From the NCBI GenBank assembly GCA_024138015.1, contig JAMXBB010000012.1, positions 25,121,579-25,185,578 on the forward strand: a stretch of DNA of 64,000 nt. Direction: 5' to 3'. The stretch comes from Lumnitzera littorea (taxonomy: Eukaryota; Streptophyta; Magnoliopsida; Myrtales; Combretaceae). Below the pieces are notes generated by a model. It had not been told where the DNA came from. It saw only the letters and a program-made list of their open reading frames with translations, and made no database searches. The position numbers were made by a program, and so were the translations under genes. Of the stretch, positions 46,331 through 57,712 are shown in pieces. Each line of letters starts with the position of its first letter. Position 1 is the stretch's first letter.

Positions 46331-47733
46331 TGTTGGTCCCATATAAGATATCGAGAGAGGGGTGGTAGAATTGATATCTTTAAAAATTTTGAAACTTTTG
46401 ATATAAATAAAATTACCCCTCTTAATAACTTGAATTAGTAAACAGTGGTACTCTAATAATTCAACACAAATAATACAATTAAATAGCACAAATTAAAAGA
46501 GACAAGAAGGAGAATATTAGGCTCAAGATTTATAGAGTTTCGATATTTTGCCTAGTGCTCTTTTCTAGCTCCACTACTGGGGAACCGATTTACTTTATCG
46601 GTACTGTTCCACTTAATCTACTAAATCAAACAAATCATGAGAAGTTTACAAGAATTTGCCATACAAAGGTTTCATAGTATTCTGCTCTGCCTATCTAGCC
46701 TCTTTATAATCTAGGCTAATTGTAGATCTATAGAGTACAATCAAACTTCTCTCAATACTTAAACAATATATAAAGTTTACAAATTACAAGTGAGAACAAC
46801 AATGCAAATCTCAAAAAGTTTTGCACGAAAACAAAAATGAAGAACAATAAACAATCAGCTTTGGTTTAACTTTCTTAAGAAGTATATGAGAAAAGTTTTG
46901 TGCTCTTTTAGACAGTAAACAACAACTATGATTAGAGTATAAAGTATATGTACTTTTCTTCTTAGAATCATTCTTGGCATTTTGAATCATTTCTCTTTTT
47001 ATATTAGAGTCTTCTAATGGTAAAATTTGTTAAATATTATCTTCACTTCATGTTTATCCTTTTTAAACATTAAAAAATAATCCCTAAATATTTTGAGAAA
47101 AACTTGGAGTTTGAAATTTAAACCTTACCTTATCCTTTATCTCAATCGGATATATTTTGATTAGTAAATCCCAGATAAGCTTGAGATTTGAAATCGTACA
47201 AAATTTGAAATCGAAATCCTACAAAATTTGAAATCAATCTTATCCTTATCTAATGTTAGATATTTTCTTGTGATATATCTAGAGATAAATTTTCTTAAAG
47301 ATAATCCTCGGATTTTAATTCTAATTTAAGTAAAATGGGATTAAGTATATTTTTCCTAATACACTCAATCTAATAGAGTTAGGTTTTGTTCATTTTGAAT
47401 ATGATATTGTATGATTTCTTCAATGTTACTTTTCCATATTAATTATTTGAATAACCTTCTAAAAAGTATCATTTTACTTATCTTTAAAGTCTTTGAATAA
47501 ATTTCTGAAGTAATTATACTAACTCTTTTTATAAAAGCTTCTGAAATATTCTTTGAAGGTTTTCATACTTGTCTATTTTTCAAACAATTCATTCTTTCTG
47601 AATAAGTTTATGAATGCTACTCGATCTGTAATTTTAAGCTTTTTGAAATACTATTTAAATACTTGCACACGTATTAGTTCATCAGCATTTTTCTCTTATT
47701 ATTATCATTAAAATTTATGAGAGATATCTAACA
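46331..47733. mobile_element. Solo LTR, probably copia-type, inside L3
   Basis: 1,403 bp from TGTTGGTCCC to ATATCTAACA, flanked by TTTAT (46,326-46,330) and CTTAT (47,734-47,738), 4/5 identical. The text (e.g. CTCAAGATTTATAGAG, GGGGAACCGATTTAC) resembles LTRs of SIRE-like copia elements known from many plants. No internal region, so a solo LTR. The superfamily call is from memory of such LTRs and is uncertain. Confidence 0.65.
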
Positions 47734-48551
47734 CTTATAATCAAAACTTTATTAAATATATATATAATTTTGTTACATATATATATATGTTAAATATGTA
47801 TCGTCCTTTCTATATTACTCACTCGTGTAGCTCTTGTTATATATATAATTGTAATATAATAATGCAATATAATGCTATTAGTGAATGTATCATTTTAATA
47901 AATAATATATGTCTATAATATGTGTACATATTTTCAAATAGCATTAATTATGTTTAAAATATTATACAATATATAATTTTCTTATACATAAAATCATCAT
48001 ATTATGTCACACGTACCAACAGTGAGATTAATTAGACATTGTTTCGAATACATGGCTTATAGAAGATAATTCATACAAATATATATATATATATATATAT
48101 TTAACTAGTTCCTTTTACCCATTATTAAATGAAAATAATAAAAATATAACTATCACTATTCTAAGCTTAAAATTTGAAAAAGAAGAAATTTATGAAATTG
48201 TAAAGATAAAATACTTCATTTAGGAAAATAATAAAATTACAAATATATCCTTTTTACAACTATTAAATATTAATTAAAAGAAAAAAATACTTATAATTAT
48301 GGAAACAAAGTTATTTGAAAATATCGAACACCAAAAAAATTAAACCTTCTAATATCTTCTTCTTCTTCTTTTTTTTCTCTTCTTTTCTTTCATTCTTTGT
48401 CACTTTCTCGTCTATTTCTTCCTCTCTTTTTTCTTTTCCTAAATTTCTCATCTAGTTTTCATCCTTTCCTCTCTCTCTCTCTCTTTCTTTCTCCCTTTCT
48501 CTCTTTCTTGTCTTATTCTTGGTTGACCCCATCTTTTGGTATAGCTTAAAG

Positions 48552-48594
<43 letters not shown>

Positions 48595-49290
48595 AACTTC
48601 CACTAACTTGATTAAGGTGGTGATAAATATTTTTTTGTCTAATTTTATGTGATTTTTCGAGTATAATTTTATCATAATTTATAATTTATAAAGCTTCATA
48701 ATATACTTAAAAAATAGTAAAACATTATATTATACACCTAATCTAAAGCTTCTATTTCTAAATTAATTAAAATTTAACCTTATAAACTTTATGTTATAAT
48801 CTATATTAGTTGGATTTCAACTTATTTTTTAGATCCAACTTTACAAGATTATTTGTTATAACTTTTGGATGACTCGTATTACTATTTACTCTTATTTGGA
48901 ACTAATTTTTTATTGGTCTTACATTCCAAAATAAGGCCCTAAATACTCTTTTCTTTAATATATGATATATATGGATAAGTTCCACTAATTATTTGAAACT
49001 TATTCATATACATCTTATATATAATTTTATTTACTAATATTAATTATTAAGATCACATAGTTGGTTTTAAAAAATTTATTATAAACTATATCTAAGATTA
49101 TGGAACTCTATGTTATATCAATTAGACCTGATAAATTTAATAATTTTAACAAAATCATATATAAATATGATTAATTTGAGATATTAAAGTTATATATTTA
49201 TTTCTTTATTTTTATGACCTTTATCATAGGGGTTCAACTTAATTTTAAGAACATTAATATAATTCACAATTTCTAAGTGTCTCTCAAGCA
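47734..49290. other. Unaligned AT-rich part of L3 with microsatellites
   Basis: No coding sequence. Contains (AT)n 48,079-48,101, a CT-rich tract 48,360-48,510, and (CA)15 plus (TA)n at 48,553-48,592. May hide a further insertion. Confidence 0.45.
48553..48592. repeat. (CA)n(TA)n microsatellite
   Basis: Fifteen CA dinucleotides followed by a short TA run. Confidence 0.95.
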
Positions 49291-49593
49291 CTAAACTTTT
49301 TATTTTATTTGTTATTAATTTATATAATTACATATAATTTATCTCTAGTGATTTATTAATTATCAAAACTAGTTTTATGTATTTCCAATAAATAATGGTT
49401 AATATATGTATAACTTAATAATTTAATATTTAATTATTTTATTTTCTTAATTTTAAACTTACGGGGCCATTTTTACTAATATTTTTAACTTCGTCGTAAA
49501 ATTCAGATAATTTACACGATCACCTTAAATTTTACGAACCATCTCCGAGTCGACCAATTGTAAATTAATTATCACTTTTTATAGGGTCTCATA

Positions 49594-50841
49594 GTATCAA
49601 CACTCAAAGGATGACATAGCAATTTGGATTTTAAATCATATGCATGCATACACATATCAGATATACATAAATGTGTAGCACCGGTGTCAAATAGCATAAA
49701 AGCATTAGCAGAATGTACAAAAATCATAACTGCCATGGTATCCTGTTCAAGATACTCTTGATGCTGTTGCTGTTACTACAAGGTAAAGACATGATTTAGA
49801 GCTCACTGTGTCAGCCTTTAAGGTATGGGAACTGGAGTTTTGACTAATGCCCCTATTAAGGGTTGTATTAGAGTCTGATGGAGGTTCACAGTTGTCTACT
49901 CTCCTTCTACCCTCAATCAATCGCCTTGGGACCCCTCTTCTTACAAATATTGCAAAAGATCTGGAGAGTGGCCTTCTTATTGCAAGTCTTATTGGAGTTC
50001 TCAACTTTACTACATGAGAAACAAGCTCCTTCAAACCAACTACACCAACTCAACTCATGAGGCCCCATATACCATGGACATATTATCGTTAGGGCTACTA
50101 CTAAGTATGGAGGTAGAGACATGAATGGATAAGTTAGCGTAAGCTGGAAAGACCTAACTAGAATGGCCATAGGTTAACCTAGTGGAATTTGATATACATA
50201 GGGATACAACTAGAGCGGGTTTGATGAAACTTGAACTCGTTTCTATAGGGCTTGGTGTTTCCTAAAATTTTATAAAAACTCTATAGGGTTTTACCCCTAT
50301 TCCTAAAACCCAACTCTATAAGGTTAAGAACTTAGAGGATCAGCTTTTTATATTCAAAAGACCTTATAAGGGTAGGTTTTCATAGGGTTCAGATGAGATT
50401 AAAGAAAGAGTAGAGTAAAAAGAAGTTAAATAAAATTAGGATTATATTTATTGGCTTATACAATAATAAAAATTGAGAATCAAATGCATTATACAATGTA
50501 TAATTCATATAAGGTATGCATATGGCATAAATTAAAAGTAAATATTTTTATTAATATATATATATTTATTTTATTTAGTTGGGTTTCCCATTGAGTTTTT
50601 TTTTTAATCTAAAAACCCGATCTTAAACTCTATAGGGTTTTGAATCATGTCCTAAAACTTGACTCTAAACCTTATAGAGTAATACTTTATAAGGTTTTTT
50701 TATAAGGTTTTTATTAGGTTTAGCAGGTTAGTACCTTTTAATGACCCACCCGATTATATCCCTAGATATACAAGCTTCTTACCTTTGTATTGTAGAGTAA
50801 CACTCAGGCTTGTTCTTTTTCCTAACATCACTCATGACCTC
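49594..50841 (-). pseudogene. Gag C-terminus, zinc knuckle and protease start of the old gypsy
   Basis: The - strand holds a CCHC-like knuckle at 50,023-49,982, CFSC...TC, in which the His position reads Asn. The protease start follows with an intact active site LFDTGATH at ~49,690-49,670. The frame runs into L3 at 49,594 after HPLSVD. The hAT MITE (50,199-50,764) interrupts the gag part. Stops present. Confidence 0.75.
50199..50764. mobile_element. hAT-type MITE with perfect 8-bp target duplication
   Basis: 566 bp. The left end is TAGGGATACAACTAGAGCGGGT; the right end, reversed, is TAGGGATATAATCGGGTGGGT. The 8-bp duplication GATATACA is exact (50,191-50,198 and 50,765-50,772), the hAT length. 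The interior repeats CTATAGGGTTTT and TATAAGGTTTT words and has no ORF, so it would depend on a transposase from elsewhere. Confidence 0.9.
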
Positions 50842-53800
50842 TGTCACGTCCCGAAGCGACAGAGTCGTAACAGCCCCCGCCGTGTAAACCATCCTAAGAT
50901 AGAAGTTGGCCTTACAACCGCTATCTTAGACCTGATCTACACAAGGCGTCCACGACTAACCCGCTTTGAAGTAGATAATTTGTAATTTAAACAAATCATT
51001 TACCTAAGAAAGTGAGGAAATATATATATAATCACTATAATTCAGTTACTGCAGTTAAAGTTTTCAATATTCCTCTATAATATATCTCCTAGTTATTACA
51101 TCATTCGGAAATGAAAAATAATTCTAAAGTAAAAACTTATACCTTAAAATATGTGTTTATTCTTCGATGTTTTTCCTCACTCCCTAGGATCCAGCAGTTG
51201 CTAGCTTCTGAGTAATTGGTTGCCGTTTCTTAGCCAGCACCTGCACGACGTCTATAGGGATGTGAGCAACCACAGCTCAGTAAGTAGGGACGGAGGACTT
51301 AAAACTATACTATACACACAACAAGGTTTTCAATCACTTATTAGGTGCAATGCATGTGCAAGCAAATACCATCGCACGATGTTGTCTGGCCCGTCGTGAG
51401 ATTAGAGAAATTGCACCCGCTCTAATCCGGGTTGAGGAGTTGCCGTTAATGCAACAGCTCACGACCAAACCCAGGCTTGTGTAATGGAAACCTTGCTCCT
51501 CCCGCGACTACCTTTGAACCACTGCCTTTACCCTCGCCGCGACCTCCTCTCCTGTCACTTAGTTCGACTAAGGATGAAGAAGGGACCATTTTGCAATCCT
51601 GCGCTATCCCTTCCGAAGGGGTCGGTATTTGGCCGGAGAGTTCTAAATCTCCTAACGGGTTGCCACGCATGTTCGATTATGATTACTGGTCGTATATTTG
51701 ATTAAGTCCAATTTAGGGTGATCAATCATTACATACAATTCATACAACATGTGCCAAAGCAATAAACAGAATCATCGCATCACCCATAATCAAGCACATG
51801 CACACATTCAACTATCTAACAAGCACAACCAAGCATAATCTTAAGCCTCCAAAAATACAGCAACGTATTAATCCAAACTTACCTCGACTCCTCGCTCGCT
51901 CACTCGAGGTCCGATTTGCTCAGGCCATCGCCGGTTATCCTTATAATACGAACGTGGTTTCAGCTTTTCATGTAAATATTATATGTTCGTTTTATCCTAC
52001 AACGCTTATTGTTAGGTTTTGTTTAAGGTTTAATATGCCTAATTATCTAGGTATTAAGTCTTTTATAATTATTCTAGGTTTGGGGTTAGGTTCAGGTTCG
52101 GTTTTCGCATCGATTTCTGAACTAGGTTTTTAGTTCGATTTTTAAGTAATGTTTTAGATTCCAACCCTAAAAATCCGTTTCAACCTATAATGTGAAATTA
52201 ATCACATTACTTCCCGATCTCCTATATACCATTATTACCCCTAGTCAGTATTTTATTCCATCCGGTACACTTAAATCCCTATTTGTGTACCGAATTTACT
52301 TCTAATGTGAGAAATTTTTACATTTTTCATATAATTACATAAATTCAAGTTTCTTATCAGATTTATTATATATCCCTATTATTTATATAATATCAATTTT
52401 TATCCTAATATTTTCTATTTATTATATTTTCAAAAATTACACATTATGCATTATTACATATTATGCACATAATGCATTTCTAATATTTCTATTACCCTAA
52501 TTACCATCTCTAACATAAATTATCACTTCAAAATGTCTAAATTCATCCTAGATCAGGTTTTACACCTAATTATTCTAATTTACAAAATTAACTCATAATT
52601 TACTATGTTTTTCTATTACTAATTTACTACATAATTAACCTAATAATTACATCTAACACCCTAAATGCTATAAGTATCATACCCCATCAGATCTTAACAT
52701 CATAAAACATGTAATTATTCACTAAATCAGAAATTAATCATTTAATTACATAATTAACCATAAATTACCCATTTTATGCCTCTTTTTAGAGCCTAAAAAT
52801 TATCTAAAAATTTCAAAAATTAATTTTTGAAAAAGGGCTTCGTAGCACTATTCTATATCATCTGAGTAATCTACAAAAAAAATTTGGGCTTGAAACTACA
52901 CTCCTAAGGTCATTTATTTCTAAACCGAAATGTGCTCGGTTTTGCATGATTTCTTATGGACCATATACTACGGGACATAATTTCATCAAAATAATATTTT
53001 TCCTACAAACTACATACAAAAATATCCTAGAATAACAAAATTCATAATTTTCTAATTATATTTACTATTTTTACAAAAATTCACAAGATTCGGGCTGGAA
53101 ATCGGACTCATCGATTTGGGTGGCTCCGGCCACCGCGGGCCGCCGTAGCCTTGTTGGCCGGCCTGGGCGCTGCCACCACCGTGTGGTGGTGGTGGCCGTC
53201 CATTCTCAGCTCCTCGTCTGGTGTGGGTTCCCTTTAAAATCCTTAACTGCACAGTTTTTCTTATTTTTTTTTATTTTCTGGATTTTCTCTTGAATTTTCA
53301 ACTCTCTCTAATTTTCTTTGATTTTTATCTGTCCAAATGTGCTCTGTAAATTTTTTCCCTATTTATAGACAATTGTAGAATTTAATGTGCATTAATTTGA
53401 TGGGATTTTGCCCCAATTCCTTCATTTTTGGCTTTTTGTTTGTCCAATTCCTATTGGTTATTTTTTTTCTTTTTCTGTCACGACCTAATCTTGTTGCAGC
53501 TTATCCTCTTCTGATTTTTTCTGATTTTTCTATAATTATTTTGTATTTTTCTTTAATTATTTGCTTAGTTTTCGGCCAATTTTAGTAATTACGCGTATTT
53601 TTATCTATACGTAAATACATGTGGGGTACACGTGAACATTTCTAAATATTATTTTGGTCATTCTAGAATTTTTAGTATACATATAATCTATCTCTAATAA
53701 TTTATTAATTATTATATTACACTTTTTGCCTTTTCGGTAATTAGCAGTTATTATGCTTAAAATTTGAAAATTTTATAGTTTCCTATTTTATTACTTATTT

Positions 53801-53949
53801 TCTTAAATTTAAGTTTACAGAGTCATTTTTATTGGTATTTTGCTAAATAGTTTATAATTTGGGTGTGATCGGGTTTTTTAGCCGATCGCCCTAAATCTTG
53901 GGTTCTAAGTTCAATCTTATGTTTACTTGGCTGAACTTTGGGGCTTACA
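50842..53949 (-). mobile_element. Solo LTR L4 of the ~3-kb family
   Basis: 3,108 bp from TGTCACGTCCCGAAGC to GGGGCTTACA on the + strand, with perfect duplication ACCTC (50,837-50,841; 53,950-53,954). TATAAATA on the - strand at 53,367-53,360. A G+C-rich block lies at ~53,100-53,220. It is the copy with the most retained CG sites at its ends. ORFs inside (51,446-51,705, 51,798-52,133, 53,052-53,252) are repeat sequence. Confidence 0.92.
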
Positions 53950-54700
53950 ACCTCTAAAGTTACTATTCTCTTTGCTACTTATCCTACTTTACGATTTTTT
54001 CGTTTCTACTGTATTAGCATAAGTCATTAGTTGAAAGTAGCGTATCTCATATTGCAAGAATACCTCCAAGCCCCTAAGAAAGAGATAAGCTAGAAACCTG
54101 TCATTAGCCTTGATGGGCTTTGGTAAAGACTAACTTAAGCGATTTAGCTTTGCCTCATGTTCAACAATCAATCTACTACCCTATTGGTAATTGTGATAAG
54201 CGGCTTCCATCGCATCCCTCATACTGTTCAAGAAGTATTTGTTATAAAATGGCTCCTAGAACCTCTACCAATCAATCACTCCTTTGGCTAACCTACGCTT
54301 ACCTTCCTACCAATCAACTGTTGTTTCCTTCAGCTTATAAGTTACATAACTCACCTTATGATCATTTGGCGCCCCAAAAGATGTAAAAATCATTTTAGTA
54401 TCCTTAATCCATTGATGTGCTTCAATGGAGTCTTTCTTCTTAGGATTGAAAGGATGGAGAATTGTTCCTACTATTTCCTAACCAAAAGCGCTAACATGTG
54501 GTTCATATTTTGAAGCAACTATGTACTGTAAATTAACACCCATCCTTGACCTCCTAGAGGCACCTACCTAAGTTATGTTATCGGGCTGTCTTATACCGGA
54601 TAACCTCCCTATGGTAGCTGTTTACCCTATCCAACAAACTTAATTAGTGGGAATTGCTTACCTTAAAATTGCCCCTTGTCATTTCTCTCTATAGGGGCGT
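53950..54700 (-). pseudogene. gag: Gag capsid region of the old gypsy
   Basis: The - strand encodes KKDSIEAHQWIKDTKMIF, APNDHKVSYVTYKLK, a W-rich stretch and FLNSMRDAMEAAYHNYQ, i.e. the Ty3/gypsy gag capsid core, with several stops. It continues across L4 into 50,841. Confidence 0.75.
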
Positions 54701-54980
54701 GTTGACCTTTGTTGGAATTGCTGTTAAACACGGGGTCTTTCCTAAGTAGCATTCTATAAAAGATATAAGGAAATGGAAGAAAAATAAATAACTATGACTA
54801 AACGAAGGAATAGAGATACAGAAGCAAGATAGATAACCTCATGAGATAACAAACACTAAGAAAAGCCAGGATAGACATAAGTTATCTAACTAATACTTGA
54901 ATCACATTTTCACCCTATCCTTAACTCACTTTTTTTCTTTTTAGTGATCCTTCTCCAAGGTGTTCTATGGATCCATCAAT

Positions 54981-54995
54981 AAAGCTCTTATACTA
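54981..54995 (-). other. Decayed tRNA-Met primer-binding site of the old gypsy
   Basis: The - strand reads TAGTATAAGAGCTTT, against TGGTATCAGAGC in the canonical site. It lies a few bases from a putative LTR end TGTTATGTTCCAAA (+ strand, 55,003). Confidence 0.55.
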
Positions 54996-55002
54996 CTCAA
55001 TT

Positions 55003-56559
55003 TGTTATGTTCCAAACTCAGAATGCCATAGAGTGCTATGTATTCCTAGTCATCTATTGATACATTAAACTATAAATCTATGGCTAAAGTCTCTAATTCA
55101 CAAATAACTAACATCCAGTAACTTTATTAAATATTAAACTCTGATTACAACCATTCAAATGTCTTACAATAGAGCTATTCAAAAAGCAAGAAGTCTAAAG
55201 CTCCTCAATTAAGCTGTAACTTGAGCGTAACAACACTTGGCTCATACTAACCTAATTCACAACGGCTCCTACATAAACTGACCAAACTTCAAAGTTGTTG
55301 AGCTTTTGACCGTTGATATAGTAAGTTGCCCAGCTGCTAGTTTATGTCGGGTTATTGTTCTTCTAGGTGATTGCCGACTAGCAACACAATAATGTTTGTA
55401 TTATCCTATTGAGCTGCAACAGTTGATTTGAGCTCTTTACAACTTTTATGCAAAGTTATGTCGACTAAGCAATCAACTTCGTATACCGCTCTGACTTGTA
55501 TACGTTTTGGTACACATGCTGACTTATAGACTTTAAATTACCTTATTCTTGATCTAAACAGCATACTTTACTATCTAATAATTATGTGGTCGTGTAGCAA
55601 TTGTAGCATTTGGCAATTATTGACCCAAGCTCTTTCAGTCTATCATGATGGTGCAATCCAAGTTCCAATATGCTATTAGTGGAAGTGGACTTGATTCAAT
55701 TTATCTCATAGCAAGCCACATATAAATGTGGTAGAAATCTTAGATACATGCCCATGATACAAGCTAGTAGTTATACTATACATGCTGGTCCTCATTGATT
55801 AAAGATAAGTAAATCTTATCCATACTTATTCTTGGTTTATCAACCATTCAACATTTGTAGTGATTTATTTAAATTTGAGCAAGTTAATTTTTACCTCGTC
55901 TCAAAACGAGAATGAGAGCTCAAAATAAATTAGGGCTAAATAAATGCTTTATATTTTAAGCCTATGCAAACATAATTCATTAACCGGCAACTCTTAATAG
56001 CTCTAAGTTCTATACACAACGTATGATGAGCTAGCATAAATTCAATTACTTTGTCGAAAAATAGACAACGAGCTTCTTAAAAACCCTAAGCCATTTAGTT
56101 GTGACGGGTAAAATATTCTAATTCCTACAATTGATATGGACAATGAGTAAGTAAGCCAAAGTCTTATACTTAACAAACTAAAGGCCAACTAACCTATTCT
56201 AAAGCTCTACTTAACATAGGTTATACCTAGTCTAGACGACTTGCATGCCTTCCTAATCTCTTCAAGCTCTCTAGCCTTTTTAAGCCCTCACCTCTTCAGG
56301 CATGTTGGCCTCTTTAGGCCCTCGTGCTTTGGCCTTTTTAGACCCTTGCCACTTCAGGCACTCAAACCTCTCTCAGCCTTTGCTTTTTAAGGCATACTAA
56401 TATTTATAAGTGCTCTAGCCACTCTCACTTTTCACCTCTTCAAGTCTTTGCCTCTTTAAGCATAAGCTTGGATTATACACGTTTCCAAAAATCTTACAAT
56501 ATCAACATCTTGAGATACTCTCTTTTCTAACTTTGTCACCAAAGAGAGTAAGGGGTAAA
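55003..56559. other. Putative 5' LTR of the old gypsy and unassigned sequence
   Basis: TGTTATGTTCCAAACTCAGA at 55,003 parallels TGTCACGTCCCGAAGCGACA of L4 with mostly C-to-T differences, so the host may belong to the same LTR lineage as its solo-LTR invaders. The outer LTR end was not found. 56,256-56,465 holds a GCCT(C/T)TTTAGGCCCT-like minisatellite. A purine tract (56,541-56,559) abuts the next LTR. Confidence 0.4.
56256..56465. repeat. Degenerate minisatellite
   Basis: Repeated words CTCTTTAGGCCCT, CTTTTTAGACCCTTG, ACTTCAGGCACTC at roughly 20-30 base intervals. Similar tracts occur near the 3' ends of some Tat-type elements. Confidence 0.55.
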
Positions 56560-56869
56560 TGTTGATAGGCATTTTCTAATCATTATTATATAGGCTTATA
56601 TTAGTTAGCCTAATATTTAAGCCTGGCCCAATAATTCAGGCTGGGTACAATTGCCATAAAGTCACTATAAATACCAGACAAGACCTCCGAATAAAGGGCC
56701 TTCTTCCATTCTCTCTCACTCTTCATATTATGCCACAATTCTAATCTCATGACAAAAGAGGCTCACTTAGGCATTAGAGTGGTTGCTCCGGAGCAGCCTC
56801 TAATGCCCCTATAACCATGTTTTTGTCTTGTAGGTGTTTGCATACTAGAACGAGAATCACCTTTTAACA
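56560..56869 (+). repeat. Short LTR, ~310 bp, probably a 3' LTR
   Basis: Starts TGTTGATAGG directly after the purine tract AAAGAGAGTAAGGGGTAAA and ends TTTTAACA. TATAAATA at 56,665-56,672 is 105 bp in. No partner LTR was found upstream. Confidence 0.5.
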
Positions 56870-57106
56870 CTCTAAAAACCCTCATTTTGACTTACAACCC
56901 TAAGAAAAGAAGGGTGAACACAAGCTCATTATGTAACATGCATACACAAGTGCATGAGCAAACCATAGATAGCTACATGCATTAAATGTAAGCGAATAAT
57001 CACTTAACCATTTATTTATCTTTCTATTAACCAATCACACAACACACAACAAAGATTCTCATAACCTCCATCACCACATGATCTGATTTATCATCCTAGC
57101 GTTTGA

Positions 57107-57217
57107 GCATGTCTCTTTGGGCCCCTTCACAACCTATGGTTAAGCATGTCACTTGGGGTCTATCTATAATCTACATTTAGGCATGCCACTTTAAGCCCCA
57201 TCTACAATAATCTAGAT
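57107..57217. repeat. Three tandem 37-bp repeats
   Basis: Units start GCATG(T/C)C at 57,107, 57,144 and 57,181, exact period 37, and share ACTTTGGGCCCC/TCTACAATCTA-like text. Confidence 0.8.
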
Positions 57218-57712
57218 TGACCTCAAATCAATTCTATACGAGACTCCATTAGGGAGAATGCATCATATGGATCATTGAGGTTTTCTCTTAGGGATTTGCC
57301 ATTTCAATCCTTAAGCTAAGCTAAGTACAAGCAACAAGCATTGATAATTTAAGCCAGATATTTTATTAGTCAATTTGACTATGTATACAAACATAAAATA
57401 TGGTATAACAATCATAAGTAACACATAAGTGTCACATATTTAGAGTCCGTCGAAAGAACTTAATCTTACTTTAGCTTGGAAAGATAAATCTGAAAAAAAA
57501 AAACAAAAGATAAAATCACCTTTGCAAAGATTCTACAACTTTTTATATGACTTTTTTAAGGGTTTTGAATAAGACTTCTAGGCTAGGAATAGCTATACTA
57601 AGATTGGGAAAACAAGGGGAAACACCTACAGGAATTATGGCTGGGAAATTATGCCTATGATCTTTTGTTAAAGGTGAAGCACAAATATATGCCTTATATC
57701 ATGGTAGTAAAC

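Larger units (their letters stand above)
45125..49593 (-). mobile_element. Solo LTR L3 of the ~3-kb family, itself interrupted
   Basis: Starts TGTTATACCTCAAAG; the right end is read as GGGTCTCATA at 49,593 because GTATT (45,120-45,124) and GTATC (49,594-49,598) then form a 4/5 target-site duplication. Its terminal thirds match the other copies; the middle holds a copia-like solo LTR (46,331-47,733). The stretch 47,734-49,290 does not align by eye with the sister copies. It splits the protease of the old gypsy. Confidence 0.75.
22145..55002 (-). mobile_element. Old minus-strand Ty3/gypsy element, split by nested insertions
   Basis: Six coding pieces on the - strand can be read in the proper order from high to low coordinates: gag 54,700-53,950; gag end and PR start 50,841-49,594; PR end 45,124-44,925; PR-RT 41,830-41,057; RT-RNase H 38,174-37,643; RNase H-IN 23,000-22,145. 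Each gap is an insertion with LTR-type TG/CA (TGT...ACA) ends, in most cases with a target-site duplication. RT and IN motifs resemble chromovirus (Tekay/Del-like) elements. A Met-type primer site lies at 54,981-54,995. The 3' end, after the integrase zinc finger, is not visible. The coding pieces alone add up to only a few kb; the rest of the 33 kb is insertion. Confidence 0.8.

Noticed and set aside
48448..48675. 75-codon minus-strand ORF with Cys-Val repeats
   Set aside because: Translation of the (CA)n and CT-rich tracts.
49747..50060. Open frames on both strands around the old gypsy gag end
   Set aside because: Only the minus-strand frame carrying the knuckle and protease motifs is meaningful; the others are shadows.
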